Source of the DNA: Leptolinea sp. UBA5203
GTDB taxonomy: Bacteria; Chloroflexota; Anaerolineae; Anaerolineales; Anaerolineaceae
Length of the DNA: 64,000 bases
Assembly: GCA_002412765.1 (NCBI GenBank)
Contig: DHVR01000023.1
Location: forward strand, 1-64,000
Reading direction: 5' to 3'
The notes beneath the pieces are model-generated. The model worked only from the letters and a program-made list of their open reading frames with translations, did not search any database and was not told the origin of the DNA. The position numbers were made by a program, and so were the translations under genes. This document shows positions 52,596-61,995 of the stretch, piece by piece. How positions within the stretch are numbered: position 1 is the stretch's first letter; every line of letters starts with the position of its first letter.

Positions 52596-54044
52596 TTAAT
52601 CCTCGCGATCCAGAAATTGTTGAATAAATTGGATAAAAGCATAACAATCCTCAAAGGTGCTGACCAACCCCACCGAGATTCGCACAGCACCGGTGCTTTT
52701 ATCATCTATGCAGCGGCGAAAGTCCTCGTATTCCATGCGTGGTTTTAGGGCAAAGCAGGATTGCAATTCCCCGGAGGATAACCCCAAAGCCAGTTCCCCA
52801 CCCCCCGGATTACAAAAGCATCCGGTTCTTAAAGAGATGTTTAGCGCGTTGGCACATTGTTCCACGTAAACATGATCCATGAAATGTCCTTGCGGATCAA
52901 ATATATTAAAAGTGATCGTTCCGCCACGCATGAAGGTATCCAAGGGGCCATAGATTTTCACCAGCGGATTTCCATTTGCATGTTTCAAACGATGCAGAAC
53001 CTCCAACAGCCAGCCGGTTAAACACCTCACCCGCTCATGGATCTTCTTGATTCCAATGTTTTCCAGGTGCTGCAAACCAATTTCCACTGCCGGCAGGGTC
53101 AGGAAATTTATCGTTCCATCTTCAAAGCCTTCCGCGCCTTCATGCAGGAAATGTTTATCCCCCTGCACCGAAGCCACGGTGATGGTGCCCCCTGCAAACC
53201 AGGGCCGCTTCAATTTTGCCAGCGCACTGCGCCGGGCAAGCAATGCCCCAACGCCGGTTGGATAGCCAAACATTTTGTAGAATGAGATGGTCACAAAATC
53301 AGGGTGGATCTGACCCAAATCCAGACGATTGGTCGGCACAAAGGCAGCACAATCCAACAGGACGTCCCAGCCTAAAGACTGAGCTTGCTCAATCCAGCTC
53401 AGGGTATGCTGTACACCGGAAAAATTGGATTGCGCCGGGTAAGCAAACAAATTGTGGTCAGAAGGGTTTGCACCCCGCAACATGGCAGCTAATTTCTCTT
53501 CATCCATGCGCAGCTCAGGCGGTAATACCGGCACGTACTGTACAGCCGCGCCTCTTGTGCGGGCAAATTCACGGATGCCATTCACAGAGTTGTGATTGTC
53601 GAAAGTCAATAAATAGGATCCGCCGGCAGCAAAAGGATAGGACTCCCCAACCAGTTTCAGGGCACCGCTGGCGTTGGCCGTAAAAACACATTCATACTCG
53701 TCGGGCGAAGCATTGAAAACCCTAAGCACATAGGATCTCACCCGATTAACGATCTCAGTCATCGCCCGGGAGGTGGGATTGGTGGAATGCGGGTTTCCAA
53801 AGATGTGGCTGTCCAACAATGCCGCGTGCCGGGCAATCTGCGAAGAGGCATACAACCCCGCCCCGGTATAATCCAGGTAAACCTGATGGCTGCTGTCCAA
53901 TAGGGTGTATTCTGTAGCGCGTAAACCATCCAGCACCCCTGTTTCCAGGTAAGTTGGATAGTGTTTTAAAAATTTGGCTTTGTCCTGAAGAAATGCGGGG
54001 GACGTCAAGGAATTTTCGGCACAATCAGAAATTGGTGAATTCAT
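52596..54044 (-). CDS. Class V aminotransferase, molybdenum-cofactor-sulfurase-like
   Basis: 482 residues of the PLP-dependent class V fold (cysteine desulfurase group). The start is like MoCo sulfurase N-domains: VYLDYTGAGLYASSQI and FGNPHSTNPTS; FTANASGALKLVGE follows. The PLP lysine is in FVTISFYKMFGYPTG. The segment LRTGCFCNPGG may supply the catalytic cysteine. Only the aminotransferase half of a MOCOS protein is present; the MOSC domain is missing. Either a stand-alone sulfurase or another desulfurase-like enzyme. It follows the GntR gene on the same strand. Confidence 0.85.
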   Translation of the reverse strand: MNSPISDCAENSLTSPAFLQDKAKFLKHYPTYLETGVLDGLRATEYTLLDSSHQVYLDYTGAGLYASSQIARHAALLDSHIFGNPHSTNPTSRAMTEIVNRVRSYVLRVFNASPDEYECVFTANASGALKLVGESYPFAAGGSYLLTFDNHNSVNGIREFARTRGAAVQYVPVLPPELRMDEEKLAAMLRGANPSDHNLFAYPAQSNFSGVQHTLSWIEQAQSLGWDVLLDCAAFVPTNRLDLGQIHPDFVTISFYKMFGYPTGVGALLARRSALAKLKRPWFAGGTITVASVQGDKHFLHEGAEGFEDGTINFLTLPAVEIGLQHLENIGIKKIHERVRCLTGWLLEVLHRLKHANGNPLVKIYGPLDTFMRGGTITFNIFDPQGHFMDHVYVEQCANALNISLRTGCFCNPGGGELALGLSSGELQSCFALKPRMEYEDFRRCIDDKSTGAVRISVGLVSTFEDCYAFIQFIQQFLDRED

Positions 54045-54108
54045 CAGGTCTCCATACCTTTATCCGGATTTTTGTTTTCATTCCATGAATATGAATAAGG
54101 GTCGTGCA

Positions 54109-54795
54109 TTAATAAGTGGCAAAGGGTGTATTGGAAAATGGAATGTTGGGGAAACGCTTCAAAGCCTGCAACACTCGCTCCCGTGAACGGGTGATCTCCC
54201 CTTGAACCATCTTTTCAGCCTGGTCAGTATTCCTATCCAATAAAGCCTGCGCCAGGGCACTATGATCCAGGCTCATTTCTTCCGCACTGTCGCGATAATC
54301 CAAGCCGACATGAAAAACACGGTTCAATTCATCCAGCGTTTTTGAGATGCTATCCGCCAGGCGTTGGTTGCCGCTGGCCATGGCGATTTCATGGTGAAAG
54401 CTGGCATTTTGCGCTAAAAATTCGGTATAGGAACCAGGATCTTTGTAGGTATAGGTGAAATTTGCAGCGTGTAAAATGGCTTTTAGCTGCGCGATGGAAC
54501 CCCGGGCAGCCGCCATCCGTACCGCAGAGACTTCAAGAATCATGCGCATCTCATAGATTTCTTCGATGTCCTGCACGGTAATCAAACTGACAATGTAGCC
54601 CATGCGAGGCACCGATTGCACAAATCCTTCCTGGGCGAGCTGGCGCAGGGCTTCCCGGATAGGCGTCACCCCGACCTGGTAAGCTTGGGTTAAGGCTGCC
54701 TGCCCAATCATCTGGCCGGGCGCCAATTTGCAGGTGACAATATCATTTTTAATGAATTGATAAGCCTGCTCAGAAAGGGGTTGCTTTAGACTCAT
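54109..54795 (-). CDS. GntR-family regulator, FadR subfamily (FCD domain)
   Basis: 228 residues. N-terminal winged helix (about 10-75, with QMIGQAALTQAYQVGVTPIR and EALRQLAQEGFV) and an all-helical FCD effector domain (about 80-215, with the metal-binding pattern around MRMILEVSAVRMAA). Located 64 bp upstream of the aminotransferase gene on the same strand, so it may regulate that gene. Effector unknown, usually a carboxylic acid. Confidence 0.92.
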   Translation of the reverse strand: MSLKQPLSEQAYQFIKNDIVTCKLAPGQMIGQAALTQAYQVGVTPIREALRQLAQEGFVQSVPRMGYIVSLITVQDIEEIYEMRMILEVSAVRMAAARGSIAQLKAILHAANFTYTYKDPGSYTEFLAQNASFHHEIAMASGNQRLADSISKTLDELNRVFHVGLDYRDSAEEMSLDHSALAQALLDRNTDQAEKMVQGEITRSRERVLQALKRFPNIPFSNTPFATY

Positions 54796-54941
54796 GAGTG
54801 GTTCCCTTATTGTTTTGCTAATATATCAATAATATACCAACAAATCGTATCCATGCAAAGGGGTTTTTTGAGTAAATCCTCGAAATTCGGACCCTTTCCT
54901 CTTAGCCAAAAACTTATCCGGTGAATTTTATGTTCCTGTGT

Positions 54942-55031
54942 TATAATTTATCGTTTGGCTCGTACCAGGTAATCATATAAACATGCTTGGTTTAAAGAGC
55001 CTCGCCATACCCATGGCGGGTTCTTTTTTTT
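54942..55031 (+). promoter_or_regulatory. Promoter and attenuator-like leader of the DEAD-box helicase gene
   Basis: An extended -10 element (TG at 54939-54940, TATAAT at 54942-54947) is followed by a short leader. It ends in a complete Rho-independent terminator: GAGCC-CGCCAT/ATGGCG-GGTTC stem (54997-55008 with 55013-55023, one bulged T) and eight T residues (55024-55031), only 16 bp before the ATG. A GGCTC at 54957-54961 could pair with the left arm as an antiterminator. Cold-shock or feedback control of the helicase through read-through is a plausible role. Confidence 0.7.
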
Positions 55032-55047
55032 ATTGTAGGAGTATTAA

Positions 55048-56745
55048 ATGAGTTTATCTTTTGAAAAAATGGGGCTGAAGCAAGGGTTACTGGATGCCAT
55101 CCTGAAACTTGAATTCGATCAGCCCACCCCCATCCAGATGGAAGCCATTCCGATCTTACTGGAAGGAAAAAGCGTTTTGGGACAGGCCCAAACGGGTACC
55201 GGCAAAACCGCTGCCTTCGCCCTCCCCATGCTGCAACAAATTGATCCTGAACTTGGAAAAATCCAGGCCCTGGTCCTCGCCCCCACCCGGGAGCTCGCAG
55301 TCCAGGTTGCTACTGCTACAAACCAGATGGCTGGTGAAACACCCATCCGCGTTTTGCCTGTGTACGGTGGTCAATCTTATACCATTCAAACCAAACAGTT
55401 AAAACGTGGCGTGGAAGTCGTTGTTGGCACCCCCGGCCGTATGCTTGATTTGATTCATCAGGGCGTGCTGGATCTCAGCAGCGTTCGATACGTGGTCCTG
55501 GACGAAGCGGACGTCATGCTCGAAATGGGTTTCATCGAAGATGTGGATACCATTCTGGCCGAAGTCCCCGAAGACCGACAAATGGCGCTTTTCTCTGCCA
55601 CCATGCCGAAAGCCATCCGCAAATTGGCTGAAAAGCATATGCGAAATATCACCGAGATCAAGATCAGTCCCAAGCAAGTCACCGTGGCTGAAACCGAACA
55701 GCGCTACTACCTGTTACGAGAAGAAAACAAAAAGGCAGCCCTGATTCGTCTGCTGGAGCTGGAAGATGTTTCCAGCGCTTTGATTTTCTCCCGCACCAAG
55801 ATTCGCACCCAGGAACTTTCGGATGCCCTCTCCTTGATGGGCTACCGCGTGGACGCGTTGCACGGCGACTTAAACCAAAGCCGGCGCGAGTATGTGCTCA
55901 ATCGATTCCGCAATGGAACCAATAACATCCTCATCGCCACCGATGTGGCCGCCCGTGGTTTGGATATTGATAACGTCTCCCATGTGATCAATTTTGACGT
56001 CCCCGCGGATGCCGAAGATTATGTGCATCGTATTGGCCGGACCGGCCGAGCCGGACGAAAAGGCGTTGCCATCACCTTTGTCGCTCCCAGCGAGCGCGGC
56101 CGCTTTTTACGCTTTGAATCCTATATTCATCAACCGATCAAATCTGCCAACATTCCTTCCCGTGAAGAAATTATTGCCCACCGCGAAGAGCAGTTCATTG
56201 CCAAACTGACCGCTCAATTAGGCAAAGGCAAAATCGCCAGCGAACGCAACATCATTGCCCGACTGGAAGAAACCAGCTTTGACCTGGTCGAGATCGCTGC
56301 CGCAGCCATTCGCCTGGCCCGAATCAATGAAACCAGCGTATCCGTGGAAGAATTTGCTGCGCCTACCATGCCCAAAAAGTCTTTGTCCGGAACTCCTCAA
56401 AAGGAATCCTGGAAATCGGGCAGCAAAATCAACCGTAACAGCAGCGGCGAAGGCAAAAAGAGAGACGTACCCTCTAGCAAAAAACACCGCAGCGGTGATT
56501 TGGAACCCGGTATGGTCCGTTTACGCATGAACCTGGGCAACGCGCATGGCTTGCGACCTGGGGACGTGGTTGGCGCCATCGCCAGCGAAGTGGGTATTCC
56601 TGGCCGAGCCATCGGCGAGATTAATATTCAAAGTGATCACACCTTCATCGATGTGGCAGAACAACATGCTGCCAATGTGCTGAAAGCCAGCACCGGGAAA
56701 TACAGCCTGCGCGGGAAACCCGTCATGCTGACCCGAGACGCCTGA
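55048..56745 (+). CDS. deaD: DEAD-box RNA helicase with DbpA-type RNA-binding domain
   Basis: 565 residues. Helicase core about 1-370: Q motif FDQPTPIQ, motif I AQTGTGKTAAF, PTRELA, DEAD in VLDEADVML, SAT, the HRIGRTGRAG motif. A linker rich in basic residues follows (about 440-490), then a DbpA/DeaD-type C-terminal RNA-binding domain (about 495-565). It unwinds structured RNA, with roles in ribosome assembly and cold adaptation. GTAGGAG precedes the ATG. It is preceded by a leader terminator and followed by a strong terminator, so it is a single-gene unit. Confidence 0.96.
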   Translation: MSLSFEKMGLKQGLLDAILKLEFDQPTPIQMEAIPILLEGKSVLGQAQTGTGKTAAFALPMLQQIDPELGKIQALVLAPTRELAVQVATATNQMAGETPIRVLPVYGGQSYTIQTKQLKRGVEVVVGTPGRMLDLIHQGVLDLSSVRYVVLDEADVMLEMGFIEDVDTILAEVPEDRQMALFSATMPKAIRKLAEKHMRNITEIKISPKQVTVAETEQRYYLLREENKKAALIRLLELEDVSSALIFSRTKIRTQELSDALSLMGYRVDALHGDLNQSRREYVLNRFRNGTNNILIATDVAARGLDIDNVSHVINFDVPADAEDYVHRIGRTGRAGRKGVAITFVAPSERGRFLRFESYIHQPIKSANIPSREEIIAHREEQFIAKLTAQLGKGKIASERNIIARLEETSFDLVEIAAAAIRLARINETSVSVEEFAAPTMPKKSLSGTPQKESWKSGSKINRNSSGEGKKRDVPSSKKHRSGDLEPGMVRLRMNLGNAHGLRPGDVVGAIASEVGIPGRAIGEINIQSDHTFIDVAEQHAANVLKASTGKYSLRGKPVMLTRDA

Positions 56746-56768
56746 TAGGCGTTGGGGAATAAAAAACT

Positions 56769-56798
56769 AAAGCGCTTACTGAAAAGCGCTTTTTTTTT
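56769..56798 (+). terminator. Rho-independent terminator after the helicase gene
   Basis: Stem AAAGCGCTT/AAGCGCTTT (56769-56777 with 56784-56792) followed by a T run, directly after the helicase stop. Confidence 0.88.
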
Positions 56799-56929
56799 AA
56801 TTTCTTTAGTGGAATAAAGATAAATGCGTCGTACTTGAAAGTGATGCAAATCATTGTGAATTGAGAATATTGTGAGAGTATTCCTGAAAAGGTTGAACGG
56901 GATGAACTTCATTTTCTTTTTTTGAGATC

Positions 56930-58471
56930 CTATTGGAAAGACTTTATACTTCCCCATATTTTATCCACTGGAACTAATGGTTTTCTGCATACGAGTACAT
57001 TAAAGCGGGTGAATCCAATATATTTATGTAGAAAGACAGCCTTCTGCTCGCACTCGTCAAAAAAGACAGACATTAAGTTTGGTCTACTTGAGACAATGAT
57101 CATAACGTCCCAGGAATATCCCGGCCCCCAAAGATAATAGTTTAACGAGCTGCTAACTGCATGGGGAAGCTCGTACTGCGGACCAAACTGGTCTACCGCT
57201 CCGGCTGTTGCGTACAAATCTGTATAAATTCCTGCCACCGCGCGTTCTTCCGCGGGAAGCGCATGATAGACATCCGCAACCATACGAACCAGTTCATCCC
57301 ATTCGGTACGACCGCTGAGAAATATCGGAGGGTTATTTGTGTCAAAGTTAAACTCCCTCAGTGGCTGATACAGGAATTGAAAAGGGCGGATAATCGCTGG
57401 CAGAGATTCAATCGGAATAACCGGTAAGGAAAAGGAAATATTGACCAATCCTGCGGCCAGCATATACATCGGAACAACGGCTTTCACCCACTTTCCCCAA
57501 CTCAATCTTGTAATACCTTCTTCCGTAAATACCGCGCCCGCAGCAAGAAGCGGTATAAAAAGTTCTATGATCATTCGAGCTGTTGCGTGCAACTTAAACA
57601 ACAACGCAAATGTGACCAGGAACAATATGCCCAGGAAACGGTAGTTCACACCGTTCAATCGTCGAAAAATGCGAACCAGCCCGACTAACCACAAGGGTAA
57701 GAGAAGTGGACTTACATACATCAGGATATTGATCAGATATTGCTGTAAGGAAGCCTGATACACCCGCTGAGATCCGTAATTCATCCAGTATTCAAGGGTT
57801 GGCCAGTGATTGGCAGATTGCCAGAGAAGATAGGGTGAGACAAGAACCAGGCAAAGCCCTGCTCCTAACCAAGGCCAGGGCGTGATCAAATCCCTCCGGT
57901 ATTTCGAAGCGAGAAGCGCAACCAAAAAACCTGGTCCCAAGAATAATAGGGTCATTTTGGTCAGGCAGGCGAGCCCCGCGAGGAAACCCAATACAATCCA
58001 TAACCTTTTGTTCCCTGTTCGAAGAAATCTTACCAGGCAGAACAGAAAGGCCGCCAGGATTAATTGGTCGATGCTGTCATAACAGAAAATGGAATCGACC
58101 ATTAACCAGCCGGGAACGACGATGAATCCAAGCCCGGTCAGTGCAATGGCAAACGTTTTTCCGCCGAATTCCTTTGTGATCAGGCAAGCGAAAACCAATG
58201 TGAACGCGCCAGCCAGCGCGGGCACGATATGCATCGCAAATAAGGATTCCCCCAAAAGGAAACGGCTGAGCGCCACCAAGGCAGGCACAAGTGGTGGCAG
58301 ATCCACATAACCGAATGCCAGGTGCCGGCTTAAAGCAATCGTGTAAAGCTCATCAAAAAAGAAACCATACCCAGGGGCAATGTACAGGTGCAATACAAAT
58401 TTCACCATTGCGCCGACAAGGATAAACAAAGAGACGCGAGAAAGTTCGAAGGATTTAATCCATTTCATCAT
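56930..58471 (-). CDS. GT39-type membrane glycosyltransferase (ArnT/PMT-like)
   Basis: 513 residues from the ATG pair at 58471; the frame is open to a TTG at 58543, but that would lie inside the attC-like site. About 11-12 membrane segments; the first loop has GYGFFFDELYTIALSRHLAF with the Asp-Glu pair typical of dolichyl-phosphate-mannose-type transferases, and GYVDLPPLVP. C-terminal soluble part about 420-513. It is the last gene on the minus strand of the cassette-like row, without an attC-like site after it. It would transfer a lipid-linked sugar to a protein or glycan. Confidence 0.88.
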   Translation of the reverse strand: MMKWIKSFELSRVSLFILVGAMVKFVLHLYIAPGYGFFFDELYTIALSRHLAFGYVDLPPLVPALVALSRFLLGESLFAMHIVPALAGAFTLVFACLITKEFGGKTFAIALTGLGFIVVPGWLMVDSIFCYDSIDQLILAAFLFCLVRFLRTGNKRLWIVLGFLAGLACLTKMTLLFLGPGFLVALLASKYRRDLITPWPWLGAGLCLVLVSPYLLWQSANHWPTLEYWMNYGSQRVYQASLQQYLINILMYVSPLLLPLWLVGLVRIFRRLNGVNYRFLGILFLVTFALLFKLHATARMIIELFIPLLAAGAVFTEEGITRLSWGKWVKAVVPMYMLAAGLVNISFSLPVIPIESLPAIIRPFQFLYQPLREFNFDTNNPPIFLSGRTEWDELVRMVADVYHALPAEERAVAGIYTDLYATAGAVDQFGPQYELPHAVSSSLNYYLWGPGYSWDVMIIVSSRPNLMSVFFDECEQKAVFLHKYIGFTRFNVLVCRKPLVPVDKIWGSIKSFQ

Positions 58472-58511
58472 AAGACCCCTGACACTGAATAGAGAGTAAT
58501 TATTTAATGCC

Positions 58512-58656
58512 GCCCAACCGCAAGCGCGGGATTTGTCGAACAAAACCGCCAGGTGCCGAATCCGCTCGCTTGCCTCGCGTTCTTGGTGGGGTTGGGGCCG
58601 CTTCTCTGAAAGTGTGGGCGAATGCCTGCACTTGTCCGGTGCACGCGGTGTTGAAT
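58512..58656 (-). other. attC-like recombination site A
   Basis: 145 bp bounded by ATTCAAC (minus reading of GTTGAAT, 58650-58656) and GTTGGGC (minus reading of GCCCAAC, 58512-58518), both fitting the integron core boxes RYYYAAC/GTTRRRY. Inner parts are imperfectly complementary (CGCAAGCGCGGG at one end, GTCCGGTGCACGCG at the other). It follows the methyltransferase gene by 13 bp on the minus strand. Parts are closely similar to sites B and E (GCGAATGCC-x-GCACTTGTCC). Confidence 0.72.
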
Positions 58657-58669
58657 AGCTTCATTTTCT

Positions 58670-59302
58670 CTATTTCTTGCTTGCTACAATGAAACACTCA
58701 GTTATTGGATGAACTGACAAACTTTCATTTTCAATGATTTGGAAATTCTCATTCGTTATTGATTCTGCTAATTTGGAAGTGCTATAAAAAATTATGTGAG
58801 GAAGAAGTCCTATGTGAGATAAAAGGAATATTGGGATATTAAGCAGGATGCTGACAAATGTCTTCTCTCCCAAGCAGGGTGTCGCAGAGATAAAAATGCC
58901 TCCTGGTTTCAGTAACCGATTGATCCTGCCCATAACCCGTTTGGAGTCTTCCGCTAAATGTAATACGCTTAAAGCCAGAATTAAATCGAATGATTCTTTC
59001 TCAAGGCTTTCATCGAATATTGTCGCTTTCTTGAAATCTATATTTGTTATTTTTCGCTCAACTGCCTTTTTTTGGGCAATCTCGATCATTTTTGAAGATA
59101 TGTCAATTCCGCGGGCTTCTTTAACCATGTCAGCTAATTCAATGGCTATTGACCCTGTCGCACATCCATAATCCAGAATGAGACTGTTGACCTTGAGATA
59201 TTTCTTCGCTTTATCGATGATCCGGATATCGTTCTCCCCGAGTGCCACACCTGGTGTATCCCAATTTTTTGCTAATTTATTCCACATTGATTCTGATTTC
59301 AA
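58670..59302 (-). CDS. SAM-dependent class I methyltransferase
   Basis: 210 residues. Motif I LILDYGCATGSIAIELA, then ARGIDIS, FDLILALSVLHLAED (motif for a Methyltransf_11/25 type) and LLKPGGIFISATP. The start is TTG at 59302, chosen because GGGAGG is 6 nt upstream; the next ATG is too far. It lies between attC-like sites A and B and is read in the same direction as the other cassette genes. Substrate unknown. Confidence 0.88.
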   Translation of the reverse strand: MKSESMWNKLAKNWDTPGVALGENDIRIIDKAKKYLKVNSLILDYGCATGSIAIELADMVKEARGIDISSKMIEIAQKKAVERKITNIDFKKATIFDESLEKESFDLILALSVLHLAEDSKRVMGRINRLLKPGGIFISATPCLGEKTFVSILLNIPIFLLSHIGLLPHIIFYSTSKLAESITNENFQIIENESLSVHPITECFIVASKK

Positions 59303-59344
59303 GTTGTACCTCCCAAATTAAACTTATATTTTCACCACAAAATC

Positions 59345-59504
59345 AACCAACGACAGACGTACCCGGTAAGTGCGGGAAGTGGCAGAAAAAATAACCAGAC
59401 GCCAAATCCGCCCGCTTGCCTCGCGTTCTTGGCGGGGTTGGGGCCGCTTCCCTGAAAATGTGTGCGAATGCCCGTACTTGTCCGATGCACATGCTGTGTC
59501 AGGC
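59345..59504 (-). other. attC-like recombination site B (degenerate boxes)
   Basis: 160 bp between GCCTGAC (minus strand, 59498-59504) and GTTGGTT (minus strand, 59345-59351); each box differs by one base from the consensus. The stop codon TGA of the gene at 59499-60257 lies inside the first box. The inner sequence shares long stretches with site A (CTTGCCTCGCGTTCTTGG, then GGGGTTGGGGCCGCTTC). Confidence 0.65.
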
Positions 59505-60257
59505 GAACTGCTTGTAAACAGACCACTTTCTATCTTCCTCAATGTAATACTGAATTTCGTGAGATGGAAATTTGCTTCGGACATCATTGATAATTTTCTC
59601 GACTATCTTTGTGTCTTTTGTGTAATAAACAAACTCACGCATACCGTCTGTAGTAATTGCTAATACATGAATTGAATTTTTCTCTTTTTCAAACTGACCG
59701 GTTAGTTCGTCTTCAATTTGATTTAGAGAATCCATTTCTTCGTTTGACGGCAAACCCACATCGTTAGGTTTTAACAAAGGAATTGTAAAACCGATACGAT
59801 AGATAAATTCCTGATTGGATAAAATTTGTTTTGCAGAATCATTTCGACGCACAAATATTGGCTTTCCATTTTGCTGCCCTTGGATAATTGACCACTTTGA
59901 CTCAGTCGGATATTCGCCTGACCTCTTCTGATACTTGGGCGATTCGTTGTCTCGACGGAGTTTTCCAAAATTCTGGATGCCCACAAGCAGTTTGTCAAAA
60001 CCAATTGCATATGCGAACATCGCGACTGAGAGAATCGGAGGAAACACATGAATATATTTGAATGAAAAGACCTCCAGCACAAACATGCCTGCGAAGAGCA
60101 GTCCAAGAAATATTGCGAGAATTCGCATTGTAGGTGAAGGCGGTGTTGTAAATAAATTCCCGTGTTTCTTACTGTTACGATCAAGTGCCGACGCTATAAC
60201 AACAAGTCCGATGATCGACCCAACAACAATCAGGACTACCAAGAGAGTCTCATCCAT
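59499..60257 (-). CDS. Hypothetical membrane protein in a cassette
   Basis: 252 residues, not recognised. Three hydrophobic segments near the start (about 5-25, 43-63 and 68-88), then a soluble charged domain of about 160 residues. GGAGG lies 12 nt before the ATG. The stop codon lies inside the core box of attC-like site B, as is common for integron cassette genes. No catalytic motif is visible. Confidence 0.75.
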   Translation of the reverse strand: MDETLLVVLIVVGSIIGLVVIASALDRNSKKHGNLFTTPPSPTMRILAIFLGLLFAGMFVLEVFSFKYIHVFPPILSVAMFAYAIGFDKLLVGIQNFGKLRRDNESPKYQKRSGEYPTESKWSIIQGQQNGKPIFVRRNDSAKQILSNQEFIYRIGFTIPLLKPNDVGLPSNEEMDSLNQIEDELTGQFEKEKNSIHVLAITTDGMREFVYYTKDTKIVEKIINDVRSKFPSHEIQYYIEEDRKWSVYKQFA

Positions 60258-60310
60258 TTTTATGTTTACCTCCTTAGAATAATTTGCAGTTAAGTCTAAA
60301 ACAAGATCCA

Positions 60311-60439
60311 GCTAATGGTTTGCGTTACCCGTGCTAGGGCAGGCGGCGGAACGTCGTCCAAGTGGAAAAATGCTCAGGCTTAGAAAACAGCCTGAGATTT
60401 GCGCAGACTTCCCGACGTCAGGCGCACGCTTTGTTAGGC
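60311..60439 (-). other. attC-like recombination site C
   Basis: 129 bp between GCCTAAC (minus strand, 60433-60439, a perfect core box) and CATTAGC (minus strand, 60311-60317, degenerate). The ends pair imperfectly: TTTGCGT-type and ACGC-type stretches. It follows the DUF1232 gene by 44 bp. Confidence 0.68.
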
Positions 60440-60483
60440 GCGTTTTCGCATTCAGATTCCCTTGTTCCGAATCCATTTATTTT

Positions 60484-60948
60484 TCATTTCTGCGAACCAA
60501 ATTTCTCATTGATGCGACTCAAAAGTCCACTGCCTACTAATTCGTCAGCGAACTTCAAAATTTCTTGGATTATAGTCAACACATCTTTGTTTCCAGCCCA
60601 ATGCTTTTTGACAACTTCTGCGTCAACCTTGTTGAGAAGGCTATTTAGAACAACCGCCGCCACAACAACATCATCCATGTAGCCAATAGGCCCGCTTAAT
60701 GCTTCTGGTAAAAAGTCAAAAGGAGTGACAAAATATACAATTGCTCCAATCAATTTGATTTTTTCGTTAGATGGAACGTCTTTATCTATTGCCAATCTGC
60801 ATAAGAGATGAAATAAATCAGGTGCGGCAAGAAGGTACTCGGCAAACTTGAAGCCCGCTCCTTTTTCGTTGAGCCATGTTCTGATGGTTTCGCGCATTTG
60901 CTGATAGAAATCGACCTGGTACTTATCTACAGATATTTCTTCGGACAT
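60484..60948 (-). CDS. DUF1232 / YkvA-family protein in a cassette
   Basis: 154 residues. DUF1232 core YFVTPFDFLPEALSGPIGYM followed by DDVVVAAVVLNSLLN (about 88-125). YkvA-like proteins are small, often membrane-linked and of unknown function. AGGAG stands 7-8 nt before the ATG. Between attC-like sites C and D. Confidence 0.87.
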   Translation of the reverse strand: MSEEISVDKYQVDFYQQMRETIRTWLNEKGAGFKFAEYLLAAPDLFHLLCRLAIDKDVPSNEKIKLIGAIVYFVTPFDFLPEALSGPIGYMDDVVVAAVVLNSLLNKVDAEVVKKHWAGNKDVLTIIQEILKFADELVGSGLLSRINEKFGSQK

Positions 60949-61058
60949 TGTTTTGCTCCTATGTTAGCCGAACCTGATTTGGGATTTGTTTAAAACCACG
61001 ACCACAGTATTTTGGTCAATGTTTTCCTCATATGTTTTGCAATTTTCTATGCATCAGC

Positions 61059-61185
61059 GCCCAACGATTTGCGTCACCAGCAAGGGCGGGCGTGGACAAT
61101 GCTTGGGAGCAGAAAAAAACCGAAGCGAGAAAAATACTCAAAAATGCCGCAGAATCCCCGGCGTCCAGTGCATGCTATGTTAGGC
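61059..61185 (-). other. attC-like recombination site D (best-conserved)
   Basis: 127 bp between GCCTAAC (minus strand, 61179-61185) and GTTGGGC (minus strand, 61059-61065). Both boxes fit the consensus exactly. The TAA stop of the gene at 61180-61926 is part of the first box. Confidence 0.78.
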
Positions 61186-61926
61186 ATCTTTACTTCGGAT
61201 TTCATTGGATGCATATCTTTTTCTAAGGTTTACAAATATTGCGTTCTTTTTTTCAAGGGTTTGCCTTCTTTTGACAAATTCCTTATGGACCGTAATTCTT
61301 TCTTTTAATTGTTCCTTTTCGTCTTTCATTGCAATTGCCCAACTCGTAAGTGGCGCATCTTGTCCGTATTCTTGCTGAACCTTATCGATCACTTTATCAA
61401 AAGAGCTTTCCCATATCATCAAATCAGTACGAGTTATTTCTCGAATATGTTCATGAATCAAACCTATGCATTCAACATATTCCCGGATTAATGGTCGAAC
61501 ATCTAAACCTTGCTTATTTTGAGCTTCTTGCATTTCTTTTAATACAGCTTGTTTAAACTTACCATCCAGCTCCAGTGCCGAAACACTTATTCTAGGAATT
61601 ACTGTGTGATGGAGGCGACTTCGTTCTTTATCTTCGATATCAAGCCACTCCCCTGAAAACATAATACTATGAATCGGAAAACCACGATGTTGCGCATGGT
61701 TTCTCAAAGCTTCCATAACCCGATAGCCGAAGTTCTTATCATAATAATAATTGGTTTTACCTTTGGCAATTTTGACTTTATCAGAATCCTTGCCGTAAAT
61801 GGTTGTTAGATGATGAAGGCTTTGATCCAAATACATTGTGCATGCACTGAGTATATTTACAATACGCCTGGATACAATAATCCTTTCATTGCTCGTCAGG
61901 ATATCATCAGTGAAACCAAAAATCAT
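61180..61926 (-). CDS. Hypothetical protein in a cassette
   Basis: 248 residues, not recognised. No signal peptide or membrane segment; mostly helical, with a charged, possibly coiled-coil C-terminal part (about 195-235, KDEKEQLKERITVHKEFVKR). Its stop codon is formed by the core box of attC-like site D. It may share its cassette with the small frame at 61996-62118. Confidence 0.72.
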   Translation of the reverse strand: MIFGFTDDILTSNERIIVSRRIVNILSACTMYLDQSLHHLTTIYGKDSDKVKIAKGKTNYYYDKNFGYRVMEALRNHAQHRGFPIHSIMFSGEWLDIEDKERSRLHHTVIPRISVSALELDGKFKQAVLKEMQEAQNKQGLDVRPLIREYVECIGLIHEHIREITRTDLMIWESSFDKVIDKVQQEYGQDAPLTSWAIAMKDEKEQLKERITVHKEFVKRRQTLEKKNAIFVNLRKRYASNEIRSKDA

Positions 61927-61995
61927 ATCTCGGGACGCTATTGAAAGTAGTTCTACCTCATACTCTTGAAAATTCTCTATTAAAATATCAAAGGT

